Positions 1-7,588 are shown, numbered from the stretch's first letter. The stretch is 12,557 bases of DNA from an uncultured Lachnospiraceae bacterium (GCA_902783305.1 CACZQU010000304.1:1-12557); one strand, 5' to 3'. The notes: generated by a model from the letters alone, not told the origin. A program made the numbers and translations.

Positions 1-120
1 GGCGGAAGCGGGATCGGGCTTTCCATCGTTAAGGCGATCATGGAAGGCATGCATCAGGAATACGGCGTGAGAAACGCGGAGGGTGGAGTGGAATTCTGGT
101 TCACTCTGGAGCGTTCCTGA
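1..120 (+). CDS. Sensor histidine kinase, C-terminal end only (partial)
   Basis: Only the last 39 codons are present; the gene begins outside the window. Frame 1 opens with GGSGIGLSIVK, the glycine-rich G2 box of the HATPase_c ATP-binding domain of two-component sensor kinases. It closes with a short beta-strand segment (GVEFWFTLERS) typical of the end of that domain, followed by TGA at 118-120. Such kinases autophosphorylate a His in an upstream DHp domain and pass the phosphate to a response regulator, neither of which is visible. The next gene starts 56 nt later. Nothing in the fragment shows what signal is sensed. The family call is firm; the subfamily cannot be named. Confidence 0.85.
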   Translation, partial: GGSGIGLSIVKAIMEGMHQEYGVRNAEGGVEFWFTLERS

Positions 121-126
121 GAAGCC

Positions 127-156
127 CTGTTATTTATTGACATTTATCGGTATACT
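127..156 (+). promoter_or_regulatory. Weak promoter candidate before the DUF975-CmpB gene
   Basis: TATACT at 151-156 matches five of six bases of a sigma-A -10 box. The only -35-like hexamer at a suitable distance is CTGTTA at 127-132 (18-nt spacer, three of six matches). A perfect TTGACA lies at 137-142, but it is only 8 nt from TATACT and has no -10 box 17 nt downstream of it. The gene could equally be co-transcribed with the histidine kinase that ends at 120. Confidence 0.25.
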
Positions 157-176
157 ATCTGAAGGAGGAAACGGAC

Positions 177-2087
177 TTGAAGAAATATGACATTTTCGAG
201 GACAGGAAGACCATGAAAAAGGCCAGCCACCGTGTACTCAGGAGTCACTATTTCCTTTTGGTCTTTCTGACCCTGCTTCTGATTTTCTTTGGATCAGAAT
301 TTAAGGAATCCGTGCTGAGCTTTGGAGATCTCGGATTTTTAAAAGAAAAATCCGGTGAAGAGGCCGGGAAAACGGACGTGGGTAATATTCTGACGATGGA
401 TGATGTGTTCACGGATATATCGAAAGGAAAGCTCGATGAAGGGGCATTGCTCTCTGATGAGCTTTCCGCTTCACTTCAGGAGAAATATCAGTCCTTCGCA
501 GCCATGGGCCTTACAGAGGGCGTACTTGCCCATATTGTCAATGAGGTCTGGTCAGGTAAGCTTTTTGTGAAGGCTGCCCAGTCTATCCGTTTCTTTACCC
601 GCTCCGAACGCGCATCGTCGGTCATATTTGTTATCTGCTCCCTGATCGTGTATACTCTGGCCCTGGTTTTTTTTATGAATGTGTATTCGGCAGTGATCCG
701 GAGAATCTATCTGGAAGCCAGGATATACGAAAGAGTCTTTTTTACGGATGTGTTCCATTTTGCCTTCATTCACCGGTGGATCCGGGCTTCCTGGGTGATG
801 CTGGTCACGATGATCTATCGGGATCTCTGGGGGCTGACGATTGTCGGGGGACTCATCAAACATTATTCCTATGCGGCAGTTCCCTATATCGTTGCGGAAA
901 ATCCTTCTCTGAAGCCCAATCAGGCGATTACGCTTTCGAGGAAGATGATGGATGGCCATAAGATGGAGCTCTTCCTGTATGATTTGTCGATGCTCGGATG
1001 GGTCATCCTGGGCGTTGTTACCTATGGAGTTTCTGAGCTCGCCTATGGCGTGCCATACAGAATTGCAAACGAAACGGAGTTTTACGCCCGCGTCCGGCAG
1101 GATGCCATAGCAAGAGGTGTGGAAGGGATCGAAGTACTGAATGATCCCTGGCTGTTTGCCAAGGCAGACAAAATCCTTCTTTATGAGACATACTTCAATG
1201 TCGTTGACGAGATTACCCTTCTCCACGAGGAAAAGGTGGAGATGAAATCCTGGCAGAGATTTCTGGCGGACTGGTTTGGGGTATGGTGGGGAACTCTTGA
1301 TCAGAAAAAAAAGTACGACGACCTGGAAGGCCGCAGGTACTCCATCGAGTATCTGGAACACAGCATGAAGGGGATTGCCTATCCCCGCTGGCTGAATCCG
1401 GTATGGCCGAAAAAAGAGATCGAAAAGCAGGGACAGTTCTCATTTCTCCGGAATTATTCGCTTTGGACGTTATTTCTTTTGTTTATTGTGTTTTCCTTTG
1501 TGGGATGGACCTGGGAGGTTGCTTTGCATTACATGCAGACCGGGCTGCTGGCCAACCGCGGCAAGCTGTATGGCCCCTGGCTTCCGATTTACGGGAGCGG
1601 AGGTCTGATTGCCCTGTGCCTGTGCGCCCGCTTCCGAAAAAAACCCGCACTGGAATTTCTGGTCTGTACCGGGCTGTGCGGCGTGCTGGAATACATGACG
1701 GCATGGCTTCTGGAGACGAATTACCATACCAGATGGTGGTCCTACGACGGATATTTCCTGAACCTGCATGGAAGGATCTGTGCGGAAGGCCTGCTGGTTT
1801 TCGGCTTAGGGTGCTGTCTGGTTGTCTACTTTTTTGCTCCGGTTTTTGACTATCTGATGTCCGGACTGAATAAAAAAGTCCTGATCGGGATCAGCCTGGC
1901 TTTTGCGATCCTGTTTACCGCGGACAGCATATATTCCAGCTTCTATCCCAATCTGGCAGAGGGAGCCATAGAGGCTGACCAGATCCAGGCAGAAGATCTG
2001 CCTCCGGAAGCCCTTGCAAAGCTCAGTCTGCCGTCAGATTTGCGTTTACAGTTGAGGAGGAACGATAAATTTGCCAAACAAGCCTAA
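177..2087 (+). CDS. Polytopic membrane protein, DUF975 domain plus CmpB-type (ABC transporter type IV-like) domain
   Basis: A 636-residue membrane protein of unknown function. The start is TTG at 177, chosen because AAGGAGG lies at 162-168, 8 nt upstream; an ATG at 213 has a much poorer site. The N-terminal part (about 15-310) resembles DUF975: a membrane segment near 24-40, a charged stretch to about 147, further segments near 148-168, 204-225 and 266-286, and the family-like ending GVPYRIANETEFYARVR (291-307). After a soluble stretch (about 310-425), residues 428-590 look like the CmpB family (PF06541): four or five hydrophobic segments, GKLYGPWLPIYGSGG (462-476), and NLHGRICAEGLL (529-540). 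The name 'ABC transporter' is historical and no ATPase is encoded here. Its end overlaps murT by 17 nt, so the two are probably translated together; a cell-envelope role is inference only. Confidence 0.8.
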   Translation: MKKYDIFEDRKTMKKASHRVLRSHYFLLVFLTLLLIFFGSEFKESVLSFGDLGFLKEKSGEEAGKTDVGNILTMDDVFTDISKGKLDEGALLSDELSASLQEKYQSFAAMGLTEGVLAHIVNEVWSGKLFVKAAQSIRFFTRSERASSVIFVICSLIVYTLALVFFMNVYSAVIRRIYLEARIYERVFFTDVFHFAFIHRWIRASWVMLVTMIYRDLWGLTIVGGLIKHYSYAAVPYIVAENPSLKPNQAITLSRKMMDGHKMELFLYDLSMLGWVILGVVTYGVSELAYGVPYRIANETEFYARVRQDAIARGVEGIEVLNDPWLFAKADKILLYETYFNVVDEITLLHEEKVEMKSWQRFLADWFGVWWGTLDQKKKYDDLEGRRYSIEYLEHSMKGIAYPRWLNPVWPKKEIEKQGQFSFLRNYSLWTLFLLFIVFSFVGWTWEVALHYMQTGLLANRGKLYGPWLPIYGSGGLIALCLCARFRKKPALEFLVCTGLCGVLEYMTAWLLETNYHTRWWSYDGYFLNLHGRICAEGLLVFGLGCCLVVYFFAPVFDYLMSGLNKKVLIGISLAFAILFTADSIYSSFYPNLAEGAIEADQIQAEDLPPEALAKLSLPSDLRLQLRRNDKFAKQA

Positions 2088-3453
2088 CATTCTTCAGACA
2101 GTTTTTTCTGTTGCCTCATGCAAAGCAGTACGCTCTGTACTGAGAATGACAGGAAGAGGAGGCACGGCGATTCCCGGCCTTGTTTCCATGAAGATTTCCG
2201 GAGGGATTCTGGGTGCGGTCTCTCAGGGAATGGAGATCGTGGTCGTGACGGGAACCAACGGAAAAACCACGACCTGCAATATGATTGAACATGCGCTTAC
2301 CACAGCAGGCTTTGACTGCCTGCTGAATAAATCCGGCGCGAATATGCTGCACGGGATCGCGGGGGATCTGATCTGCAACGCCACGTGGACGGGCAGCCCC
2401 AGGTCTCATTATGCTGTCCTGGAGTGTGATGAAGCCGCCCTGAAGCTTCTGGTTCCCTTTATCCACCCGAAGGTGATCGTTGTCACCAATCTTTTCAGCG
2501 ATCAGGTGGACCGCTACGGTGGTGTCGAAAATACGCTGAAGGAAATCCGGGCCGGAGTGGAGCTGGCTCCGGAAGCAGTACTCGTCCTGAACGCGGAAGA
2601 TCCGCTCTCGGCATCCTTATCATTGGGAGTCCCCAACCGGACGGTATGGTATGGCCTGAACGAAAGCGTCGGAGTTCAGGGAAAGATTGATACCCGGGAC
2701 GCGGGAAAATGTCAGTCCTGCGGAGCCGAATATACCTACGATTACCATATCTATGCTCATCTGGGCGGTTTTCGCTGCGAAAAATGCGGCTATCACCGTG
2801 CGGATCCGGATGTTGCGGTTACGTCCATCGACTCGATGGATGAAGAGGGAAGCCTGGTAAAGGCCAGAATCGGCAATGAGGAGCGGGAAGTAAAAATCGC
2901 CTTGCCTGCGGTATATAATATCTACAATGGTGCTGCGGCGATTGCGGCATCGATGACGATGGGTGTCCGGCCGGAGGACGCGGCAAGGTCACTTGACAGT
3001 GTACATTCCTCCTTTGGACGGCTGGAGACCTTTGATCTGGGCGGGAACAGGCTTCAGATGATCCTGGTGAAAAATCCGGCCGGGGCGAATCAGGCATTTT
3101 CGTATGTCACAGGATTTAAGAAGGATTTTGTCGCTGTCTGCTGCCTCAATAACCGGACCGGGGACGGCCATGACTTCTCCTGGATCTATGATACAGATTA
3201 TGAGAAGCTGTGCCGGGATGAACATGTCAGGAAGATTTATGTGTGCGGTGATCAGGCGCAGAGCCTGTCTGACAGACTCCGGGATGCCGGAGCCGGGGAA
3301 GGGCTGCTGGAAATCGTCACGGATTACCGTACGCTTCTGGAAAAACTGAAGGGATCAGAGATACCAGTCTTTGCGCTTCCCAACTATACGGCGATGATGG
3401 AGCTTCGTCAGGAGCTTGTCAGACAGACCGGACAGCAGGAATTCTGGGAGTAA
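2071..3453 (+). CDS. murT: MurT-type Mur ligase, lipid II isoglutaminyl synthase subunit
   Basis: A 460-residue Mur-ligase-like protein. In characterised bacteria MurT and the glutaminase GatD together amidate the alpha-carboxyl of the stem-peptide D-Glu in lipid II, using ATP and glutamine, at the inner face of the membrane. Seen here: a P-loop TGTNGKTTT (60-68), a CxxC-18-CxxC zinc-ribbon-like insert (C214, C217, C236, C239), the NPAGANQ motif (335-341), and a DUF1727-type C-terminal domain with DGHDFSWIYD (365-374) and PNYTAMMELRQEL (437-449). The DGxDxSWIxD stretch is where I expect the Asp that completes the GatD catalytic triad, but I cannot assign the exact residue. Start is TTG at 2071 with GAGGAGG at 2054-2060; it lies inside the preceding gene. 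Length is near the family norm (about 440-460). gatD, usually adjacent, is absent. Confidence 0.93.
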   Translation: MPNKPNILQTVFSVASCKAVRSVLRMTGRGGTAIPGLVSMKISGGILGAVSQGMEIVVVTGTNGKTTTCNMIEHALTTAGFDCLLNKSGANMLHGIAGDLICNATWTGSPRSHYAVLECDEAALKLLVPFIHPKVIVVTNLFSDQVDRYGGVENTLKEIRAGVELAPEAVLVLNAEDPLSASLSLGVPNRTVWYGLNESVGVQGKIDTRDAGKCQSCGAEYTYDYHIYAHLGGFRCEKCGYHRADPDVAVTSIDSMDEEGSLVKARIGNEEREVKIALPAVYNIYNGAAAIAASMTMGVRPEDAARSLDSVHSSFGRLETFDLGGNRLQMILVKNPAGANQAFSYVTGFKKDFVAVCCLNNRTGDGHDFSWIYDTDYEKLCRDEHVRKIYVCGDQAQSLSDRLRDAGAGEGLLEIVTDYRTLLEKLKGSEIPVFALPNYTAMMELRQELVRQTGQQEFWE

Positions 3454-3499
3454 GCTGGCATGACGGATCCTGCTGACGGGTTACTATTCCTTTATTTTT
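3428..3499 (+). terminator. Possible terminator-like hairpin at the end of murT
   Basis: CAGCAGGA (3433-3440) and TCCTGCTG (3468-3475) form a perfect 8-bp stem, extended by CCG (3428-3430) with CGG (3477-3479) across a small internal loop. The 27-nt loop contains the murT stop codon. A pyrimidine-rich run (TATTCCTTTATTTTTC, 3485-3500) follows but starts about six bases beyond the stem, so this is not a textbook intrinsic terminator. Some read-through is likely. Confidence 0.35.
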
Positions 3500-3510
3500 C
3501 CCCTGAAAGG

Positions 3511-3539
3511 TTGATAAAAGGGGCTGTTAGGTGTAAGAT
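3511..3539 (+). promoter_or_regulatory. Putative sigma-A promoter for hisH-hisF-ung-flippase
   Basis: TTGATA (3511-3516) matches five of six bases of the -35 consensus. It is separated by exactly 17 nt from TAAGAT (3534-3539), which matches four of six bases of the -10 box. Transcription would begin near 3545-3547, about 50 nt before the hisH ATG. Its place in the only sizeable gap between murT and hisH supports the call. No operator repeat is evident. Confidence 0.55.
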
Positions 3540-3548
3540 AATCAGGAA

Positions 3549-3568
3549 TTGGCACTTCGGAATGCCGA
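3549..3568 (+). other. Small UUCG-capped hairpin in the hisH leader
   Basis: GGCA (3551-3554) pairs with TGCC (3563-3566), with two possible weaker flanking pairs (T-G and T-A). Inside, a C-G pair closes a TTCG tetraloop, leaving a two-base AA bulge on the 3' side. If the promoter call is right, this hairpin lies at the very 5' end of the transcript, where it could stabilise the mRNA. No U-run follows, so it is not a terminator. It is short and could be chance. Confidence 0.3.
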
Positions 3569-3595
3569 TATCATCATAGATTTGGAGTGGAGAAG

Positions 3596-4210
3596 ATGAT
3601 CGCTATTATCGATTATGATGCCGGGAATATCCGCAGCGTGGAGAAAGCCTTCACCTTTCTCTCAGAGGAACCGGTGATCACCAGAGATCCGGAGCTCCTT
3701 CTCAGAGCGGAAAAGGTCGTTCTGCCGGGGGTGGGTAATTTCGGGGATGCCATGGGCAATCTGCAGCGGTATGAGCTGGTGGATGTTATTCATGAAATCA
3801 TTGACCAGGGAACCCCTTTTCTTGGAATCTGCGTAGGACTGCAGCTGCTGTTTGAAAGCAGTGAAGAAAGCCCCGGTGTTCCCGGGCTGGGCATCCTTAA
3901 AGGGCGGATCCGCCGGATTCCGGAAGGAGAGGGATTGAAAATCCCGCATATGGGCTGGAACAGCATCTCGATCCGGGAGGGAGGAAGGCTCCTGAAGGGA
4001 CTGGGATCGGAACCGTATGTCTATTTTGTCCATTCTTATTATCTGGACGCGGCAGACAAGTCGGTGGTGAGTGCCCGTACCTGGTATGGGACAGAAATTG
4101 ACGCAGCAGTAGAGAAGGGGAATCTTTTCGCGTGTCAGTTCCATCCGGAGAAAAGCAGTGCTGTCGGACTGAAGATCCTGTCCAATTTTGTCAGGCTGGA
4201 GGGTGCGTGA
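3596..4210 (+). CDS. hisH: Imidazole glycerol phosphate synthase, glutaminase subunit HisH
   Basis: A 204-residue class I glutamine amidotransferase. HisH hydrolyses glutamine and passes ammonia through HisF to PRFAR, giving imidazole glycerol phosphate and AICAR, the fifth step of histidine biosynthesis in the cytoplasm. The chain begins [11 protein letters not shown], as the family does. It shows the PGVGNFG loop (44-50), nucleophile C79 in GICVGLQLL, and H183 and E185 in CQFHPEKSS, so the Cys-His-Glu triad is complete. I chose ATG 3596, with GGAG at 3584-3587 eight bases upstream, over an in-frame GTG at 3587 that falls on that site. Its TGA (4208-4210) shares one base with the hisF ATG, which fits stoichiometric synthesis of a 1:1 complex. 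Other his genes are not visible. Confidence 0.97.
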   Translation: MIAIIDYDAGNIRSVEKAFTFLSEEPVITRDPELLLRAEKVVLPGVGNFGDAMGNLQRYELVDVIHEIIDQGTPFLGICVGLQLLFESSEESPGVPGLGILKGRIRRIPEGEGLKIPHMGWNSISIREGGRLLKGLGSEPYVYFVHSYYLDAADKSVVSARTWYGTEIDAAVEKGNLFACQFHPEKSSAVGLKILSNFVRLEGA

Positions 4211-4971
4211 TGTTTACCAGGAGAATCATTCCCTGCCTGGATGTCAACAAGGGCAGGGTGGTAAAAGGGGTGAATTTTGTCAATCTTCAGGATGCAGGAG
4301 ATCCGGTGGAGATTGCGAAGGCCTACGACAAAGCCGGAGCGGACGAGCTGGTCTTTCTGGATATCACGGCTTCCAATGAGGGTCGGGATACGGTTGTGGA
4401 GATGGCTTCCCGGGTTGCCGAGTGTGTTTTCATTCCCTTTACGGTAGGAGGCGGGATCCGGAGCGTGGAGGATTTCCGCAGGCTTCTGAGGGCAGGAGCG
4501 GATAAGATTTCCGTCAACTCCGCAGCGATTGACCGGCCGGAGCTTTTGTCCGAAGCAGCGATGAAGTTCGGAAGACAGTGTGTCGTACTGGCCATCGACG
4601 CAAAAAAAAGCGGTGAAAACCGCTGGAACGTATACAAACATGGCGGACGGATCGATGTCGGACTGGACGCGGTGCAGTGGGCTGTTGAGGCCGAGAGGCT
4701 CGGGGCAGGGGAAATCCTGCTGACCAGCATGGACTGTGACGGCACGAAGGCAGGCTATGACATAGAGCTGACGAGAGCTGTCGCTGAGGCAGTGAAGATT
4801 CCTGTCATCGCTTCCGGAGGGGCGGGTGCCTTGAAGCATTTCGCGGATGTCCTTAATGAGGGTAAGGCGGATGCGGCTCTTGCCGCTTCCCTGTTTCATT
4901 ATAAAGAACTGGAAATCCGGGAGGTTAAGGATTATCTGGCAGACCAGGGAATCAGTGTAAGGAGGCAGTAA
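4210..4971 (+). CDS. hisF: Imidazole glycerol phosphate synthase, cyclase subunit HisF
   Basis: A 253-residue (beta/alpha)8 barrel that uses ammonia from HisH to cyclise PRFAR to imidazole glycerol phosphate, releasing AICAR to purine synthesis. The start [20 protein letters not shown] is the family start. The two catalytic acids fall exactly at the known positions: D11 (CLDV) and D130 (LAIDAKK). The phosphate-binding glycine loops are present (VGGGIRS, 79-85; ASGGAG, 201-206). The frame is open upstream to 4132, but that would run deep into hisH; ATG 4210 has GGAGGG at 4198-4203 and overlaps the hisH stop by one base. The next gene, ung, starts on the last base of the hisF stop. Confidence 0.97.
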   Translation: MFTRRIIPCLDVNKGRVVKGVNFVNLQDAGDPVEIAKAYDKAGADELVFLDITASNEGRDTVVEMASRVAECVFIPFTVGGGIRSVEDFRRLLRAGADKISVNSAAIDRPELLSEAAMKFGRQCVVLAIDAKKSGENRWNVYKHGGRIDVGLDAVQWAVEAERLGAGEILLTSMDCDGTKAGYDIELTRAVAEAVKIPVIASGGAGALKHFADVLNEGKADAALAASLFHYKELEIREVKDYLADQGISVRRQ

Positions 4972-5666
4972 TGGCACAGCTTACAGGGGAATGGGCCAAA
5001 GCGCTGAGCGGCGAATTCCGCCAGCCTTATTATGCGAAGCTTTACCGGACTGTTCTGGCGGAATACCAGACAAAGCGGGTATTTCCTCCGCCGGATGAGA
5101 TGTTCCGGGCTTTTCATCTGACCCCCCTGGAATGTGTGAAGGTCGTGATTCTTGGACAGGATCCTTATCATGGAGATGGACAGGCAGACGGGCTGTGCTT
5201 TTCCGTGAGGAAGGATGTGGAGATTCACCCTTCCCTGGAAAACATCTACAAGGAACTTCATGATGACCTTGGCTGTGATATCCCGGACAACGGATGCCTG
5301 GAAAAATGGGCCAGGCAGGGGGTTTTGCTGCTCAATACTGTGCTGACGGTGCGGGCGCATCAGGCTTTTTCCCATCAGGGGATCGGCTGGGAGAATTTCA
5401 CCGATGCCGTCATTCATGTGCTGAGCGAACAGGAAAGACCCATAGTCTATCTCCTGTGGGGTCGACCGGCACGGCAAAAGGCATCCATGTTGTCCAATCC
5501 CCGGCAGCTTGTGCTTGAGGCAGCACATCCCAGCCCATTGTCTGCCTACAGAGGTTTTTTTGGATGCAGGCATTTTTCCAAAGCAAACGAGTTCCTTGTC
5601 CGCAGCGGTGTGGAGCCTGTTGACTGGCAGATTGAGAATATAGGTGAAAAAGATGGCAAAGAATAA
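4971..5666 (+). CDS. ung: Uracil-DNA glycosylase, family 1 (UNG)
   Basis: A 231-residue base-excision repair enzyme that removes uracil, from cytosine deamination or dUTP misincorporation, from DNA. Hallmarks are GQDPYHG (62-68) with the water-activating D64, the uracil-pocket F77 in LCFSV, LLNTVLTVR (120-128), and HPSPLSAYRGFFG (186-198) with H186 and the minor-groove intercalation loop. Length matches the E. coli enzyme (229). ATG 4971 shares its A with the hisF TAA, and AAGGAGG at 4959-4965 lies 5 nt upstream. The last 14 nt overlap the flippase gene. The grouping with his genes looks like operon packing, not pathway logic. Confidence 0.97.
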   Translation: MAQLTGEWAKALSGEFRQPYYAKLYRTVLAEYQTKRVFPPPDEMFRAFHLTPLECVKVVILGQDPYHGDGQADGLCFSVRKDVEIHPSLENIYKELHDDLGCDIPDNGCLEKWARQGVLLLNTVLTVRAHQAFSHQGIGWENFTDAVIHVLSEQERPIVYLLWGRPARQKASMLSNPRQLVLEAAHPSPLSAYRGFFGCRHFSKANEFLVRSGVEPVDWQIENIGEKDGKE

Positions 5667-7455
5667 TGACAATACAATGGTGAAGAACGCTTCCTTTCTG
5701 ATGATCGCGGCTTTGATTTCCAAGATCATCGGGATGCTTTACAAAAGTCCCCTGTCCACCATCCTGGGGAGCAGCTCCTACGCCTTGTTTCAATACGCTC
5801 AGAATGCGTACTTCATTCTTCTGATGATTTCATCCTTCAGCATTCCCCAGGCGGTTTCCAAGCTGATGGCGGAAAAGATTGCCTTCCGCAGATACCGGGA
5901 TGCGCAGAGAATTTTTCATGGGGCTTTGCTGTACGCTTTAGGTGCAGGCGGACTGGTAGCTCTGCTGTGTGTATTTGGAGCAGGAATCCTGGTTCCTTCT
6001 TCCATGGCGGATGCCAGGCTGGCTCTCCGCTTTCTGGCGCCGACGATTCTTCTGTCAGGAATTCTCGGAGTCTACCGCGGCTATTTCCAGGCCTACCGGA
6101 ATATGCTTCCGACTTCGCTTTCACAGATTGTAGAGCAGATTTTTGTCGCTGTTGTCGCCTTGCTGATGGCAGGGTTCATGACAAGGCATTTTGCCGGTCA
6201 GGGTCTCCGGGAGGTTGAGCGCTGGGGAGCTGCCGGCGCGACAATCGGTACCGGTGCCGGGGTACTGGCTGCTTTGCTTTTGATGCTTGGAATCTACCTG
6301 CTCAACATGGGCGCGATTCACAGTAAGGTCAGGCAGGACATGATCTCCAAGGATGAGCCGATGCTCACCGTCATGAAAGAGATCGTGCTCATTGTCATGC
6401 CGATTATTCTCAGCGCATTTATCTATAATGTGAATGGGTTTATCAACAGCTATATGTATTCCGGAATCATGGGGATGAAAGGAACAGACCCTGAGGAGAT
6501 CCGGATCCTGTACGCGGAATACGGATATTTCATGACCCTGATCAATATTCCCCTGACACTGGCCAGCACGGCTCCCACTTCCATGATACCGGAGGTTTCC
6601 GCCGCTTATGCCAAGGGAGATCTGAAGCTTACCAGGCAGAAGATAGACCGTGCTACCTGGATCAGCATGCTGATTTCCATACCCTGCGCAGTAGGTCTGG
6701 GTGTTCTTGCCGGTCCGGTTACCCGGCTGATTTTCCCGGGAACCAATGGCGCGGCTTCTCAGCTGATGCTTCTTGGCGTCGTGACGATCATCCTTTATGG
6801 CAATTCCAATATCACGAACGGGGTTCTCCAGGGGATCGGCAGACCGGATATTCCGATGAAAAATGCGGCGATTTCACTGGCTGTGGATGTTGTCGTCATG
6901 GTGGCTCTTCTTCTGCTTACGGACTGGGGGGTTTACACGATCGTTGCTGCCATGATTTTCTATGCGGTGGTAATGTGTATTCTCAATGACAGGGCGATGA
7001 AGAAATATCTGAAATACAAAAACCCCTGGGAGAAAGCATATCTGCATCCGCTGCTGGCATCGATTCCCATGGCTTTGGGCGCAGGCGCTGTATATTACCT
7101 TCTGTACAAGCTGTTCCACAGAAACATTATCGCGATTCTTCCGGCCATGATTCTGGCGGTTCTTCTTTATTTTGTGGTTTACCTTCTCGTTACCAGGCCT
7201 ACTGAGGAAGAGATGAGCTTTATTCCCGGGAGCCGGTACCTGTCCATGATGAATGACTGGCTGCAGGGACTGAGAAACAGGGAGAAGAAAACAAAGAGGG
7301 TAAACAAAGCAAACAAGATAAGCAAGGTAAACAAGGAAGAAAAAGGGAAGAACGAAAACAAGCCGAATACGAAAAGAACAGTTGATTACGATGTTGACCT
7401 CAAAAACCTGGAAGACTTTGCTGAGGACGAAGAGGAAGACGATGAGGAAGTGTAA
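5653..7455 (+). CDS. MOP-superfamily flippase, MurJ/YtgP-like (putative lipid II flippase)
   Basis: A 600-residue polytopic protein of the polysaccharide-transport/SpoVB/MurJ branch of the MOP superfamily. The opening NTMVKNASFLMIAALISKII, and PQAVSKLMAEK (65-75) after a YAQNAYFILL segment, resemble B. subtilis YtgP, a lipid II flippase; the polyprenyl-linked sugar exporters and SpoVB are the alternatives. About 12-14 hydrophobic segments run from about 11 to 513. A loop at 265-290 and polar turns such as TAPTSMIPEVSAAYAKGD (306-323) fit the family. ATG 5653 was chosen because AGGTGA (5642-5647) lies 5 nt upstream; GTG 5644 has no comparable site. It overlaps ung by 14 nt. The tail (about 542-600) is not part of the usual fold: Lys/Asn-rich, then strongly acidic. 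It ends the operon before a strong terminator. Confidence 0.85.
   Translation: MAKNNDNTMVKNASFLMIAALISKIIGMLYKSPLSTILGSSSYALFQYAQNAYFILLMISSFSIPQAVSKLMAEKIAFRRYRDAQRIFHGALLYALGAGGLVALLCVFGAGILVPSSMADARLALRFLAPTILLSGILGVYRGYFQAYRNMLPTSLSQIVEQIFVAVVALLMAGFMTRHFAGQGLREVERWGAAGATIGTGAGVLAALLLMLGIYLLNMGAIHSKVRQDMISKDEPMLTVMKEIVLIVMPIILSAFIYNVNGFINSYMYSGIMGMKGTDPEEIRILYAEYGYFMTLINIPLTLASTAPTSMIPEVSAAYAKGDLKLTRQKIDRATWISMLISIPCAVGLGVLAGPVTRLIFPGTNGAASQLMLLGVVTIILYGNSNITNGVLQGIGRPDIPMKNAAISLAVDVVVMVALLLLTDWGVYTIVAAMIFYAVVMCILNDRAMKKYLKYKNPWEKAYLHPLLASIPMALGAGAVYYLLYKLFHRNIIAILPAMILAVLLYFVVYLLVTRPTEEEMSFIPGSRYLSMMNDWLQGLRNREKKTKRVNKANKISKVNKEEKGKNENKPNTKRTVDYDVDLKNLEDFAEDEEEDDEEV
7276..7452 (+). repeat. 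Low-complexity basic then acidic tail of the flippase
   Basis: This A-rich stretch encodes residues 542-600. The first part is lysine/asparagine-rich with an imperfect unit (VNKANK, then VNKEEK; GTAAACAA occurs twice, at 7310 and 7327). The second part is acidic and ends EDEEEDDEEV. The base composition is far more A-rich than the rest of the gene. The reading frame remains open and stops cleanly at 7453-7455, so it appears to be translated. Confidence 0.7.
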
Positions 7456-7465
7456 ACGATAACAT

Positions 7466-7519
7466 AAACCCGGATTCTGCCGGAAGCCTGAACGGACTTC
7501 CGGCAGAATCCGGGTTTTT
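7466..7519 (+). terminator. Strong intrinsic terminator of the plus-strand operon
   Basis: A perfect 21-bp stem (arms 7466-7486 and 7497-7517) encloses a 10-nt loop and is followed by TTTTT at 7515-7519, part of which also pairs with the AAA at the base of the left arm. It begins 10 nt after the flippase stop. Because the left arm starts with AAA, the minus-strand reading also gives a short T run, so it may work in both directions and stop the convergent 1409-codon gene too. Confidence 0.92.
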
Positions 7520-7520
7520 A

Positions 7521-7586
7521 AGTCAAGAGGGGCGGTTCTCCCTGACTCACCTCTGGTGAGTCAGGGAGAACCGCCCCTCTTTGACT
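7521..7586. repeat. Long perfect palindrome (REP-like hairpin), possible bidirectional terminator
   Basis: Arms 7526-7551 and 7555-7580 are perfectly complementary over 26 bp with a 3-nt loop (TCT). AGTCA (7521-7525) and TGACT (7582-7586) continue the stem to 31 bp past one bulged T at 7581. It sits between convergent genes, 2 nt from the stop codon of the minus-strand gene. Neither strand has a good U-tract directly after it, so a plain terminator role is uncertain. The GC-rich core (GGGGCGGTTCTCCC) looks like the dispersed palindromic elements seen between genes in many Clostridia; copy number cannot be judged from one window. Confidence 0.75.
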
Positions 7587-7588
7587 CT

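Noticed and set aside
137..142. Perfect TTGACA as a -35 box for the gene at 177
   Set aside because: No -10 box lies 16-18 nt downstream; the position is occupied by the ribosome binding site.
4132..4209. Upstream extension of hisF by 26 codons
   Set aside because: It would overlap the conserved HPEKSS end of hisH. The family start [12 protein letters not shown] and GGAGGG at 4198-4203 support ATG 4210.
3596..4210. HisH as a possible stand-in or misnamed GatD partner for MurT
   Set aside because: The sequence begins with the typical HisH N-terminus, has its Cys-His-Glu triad in HisH context, and is joined to hisF by a one-base overlap.
4135..4977. 280-codon minus-strand frame opposite hisF, and a 265-codon one opposite ung (4932-5729)
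   Set aside because: Both are mirror frames of genes whose catalytic motifs are complete on the plus strand.
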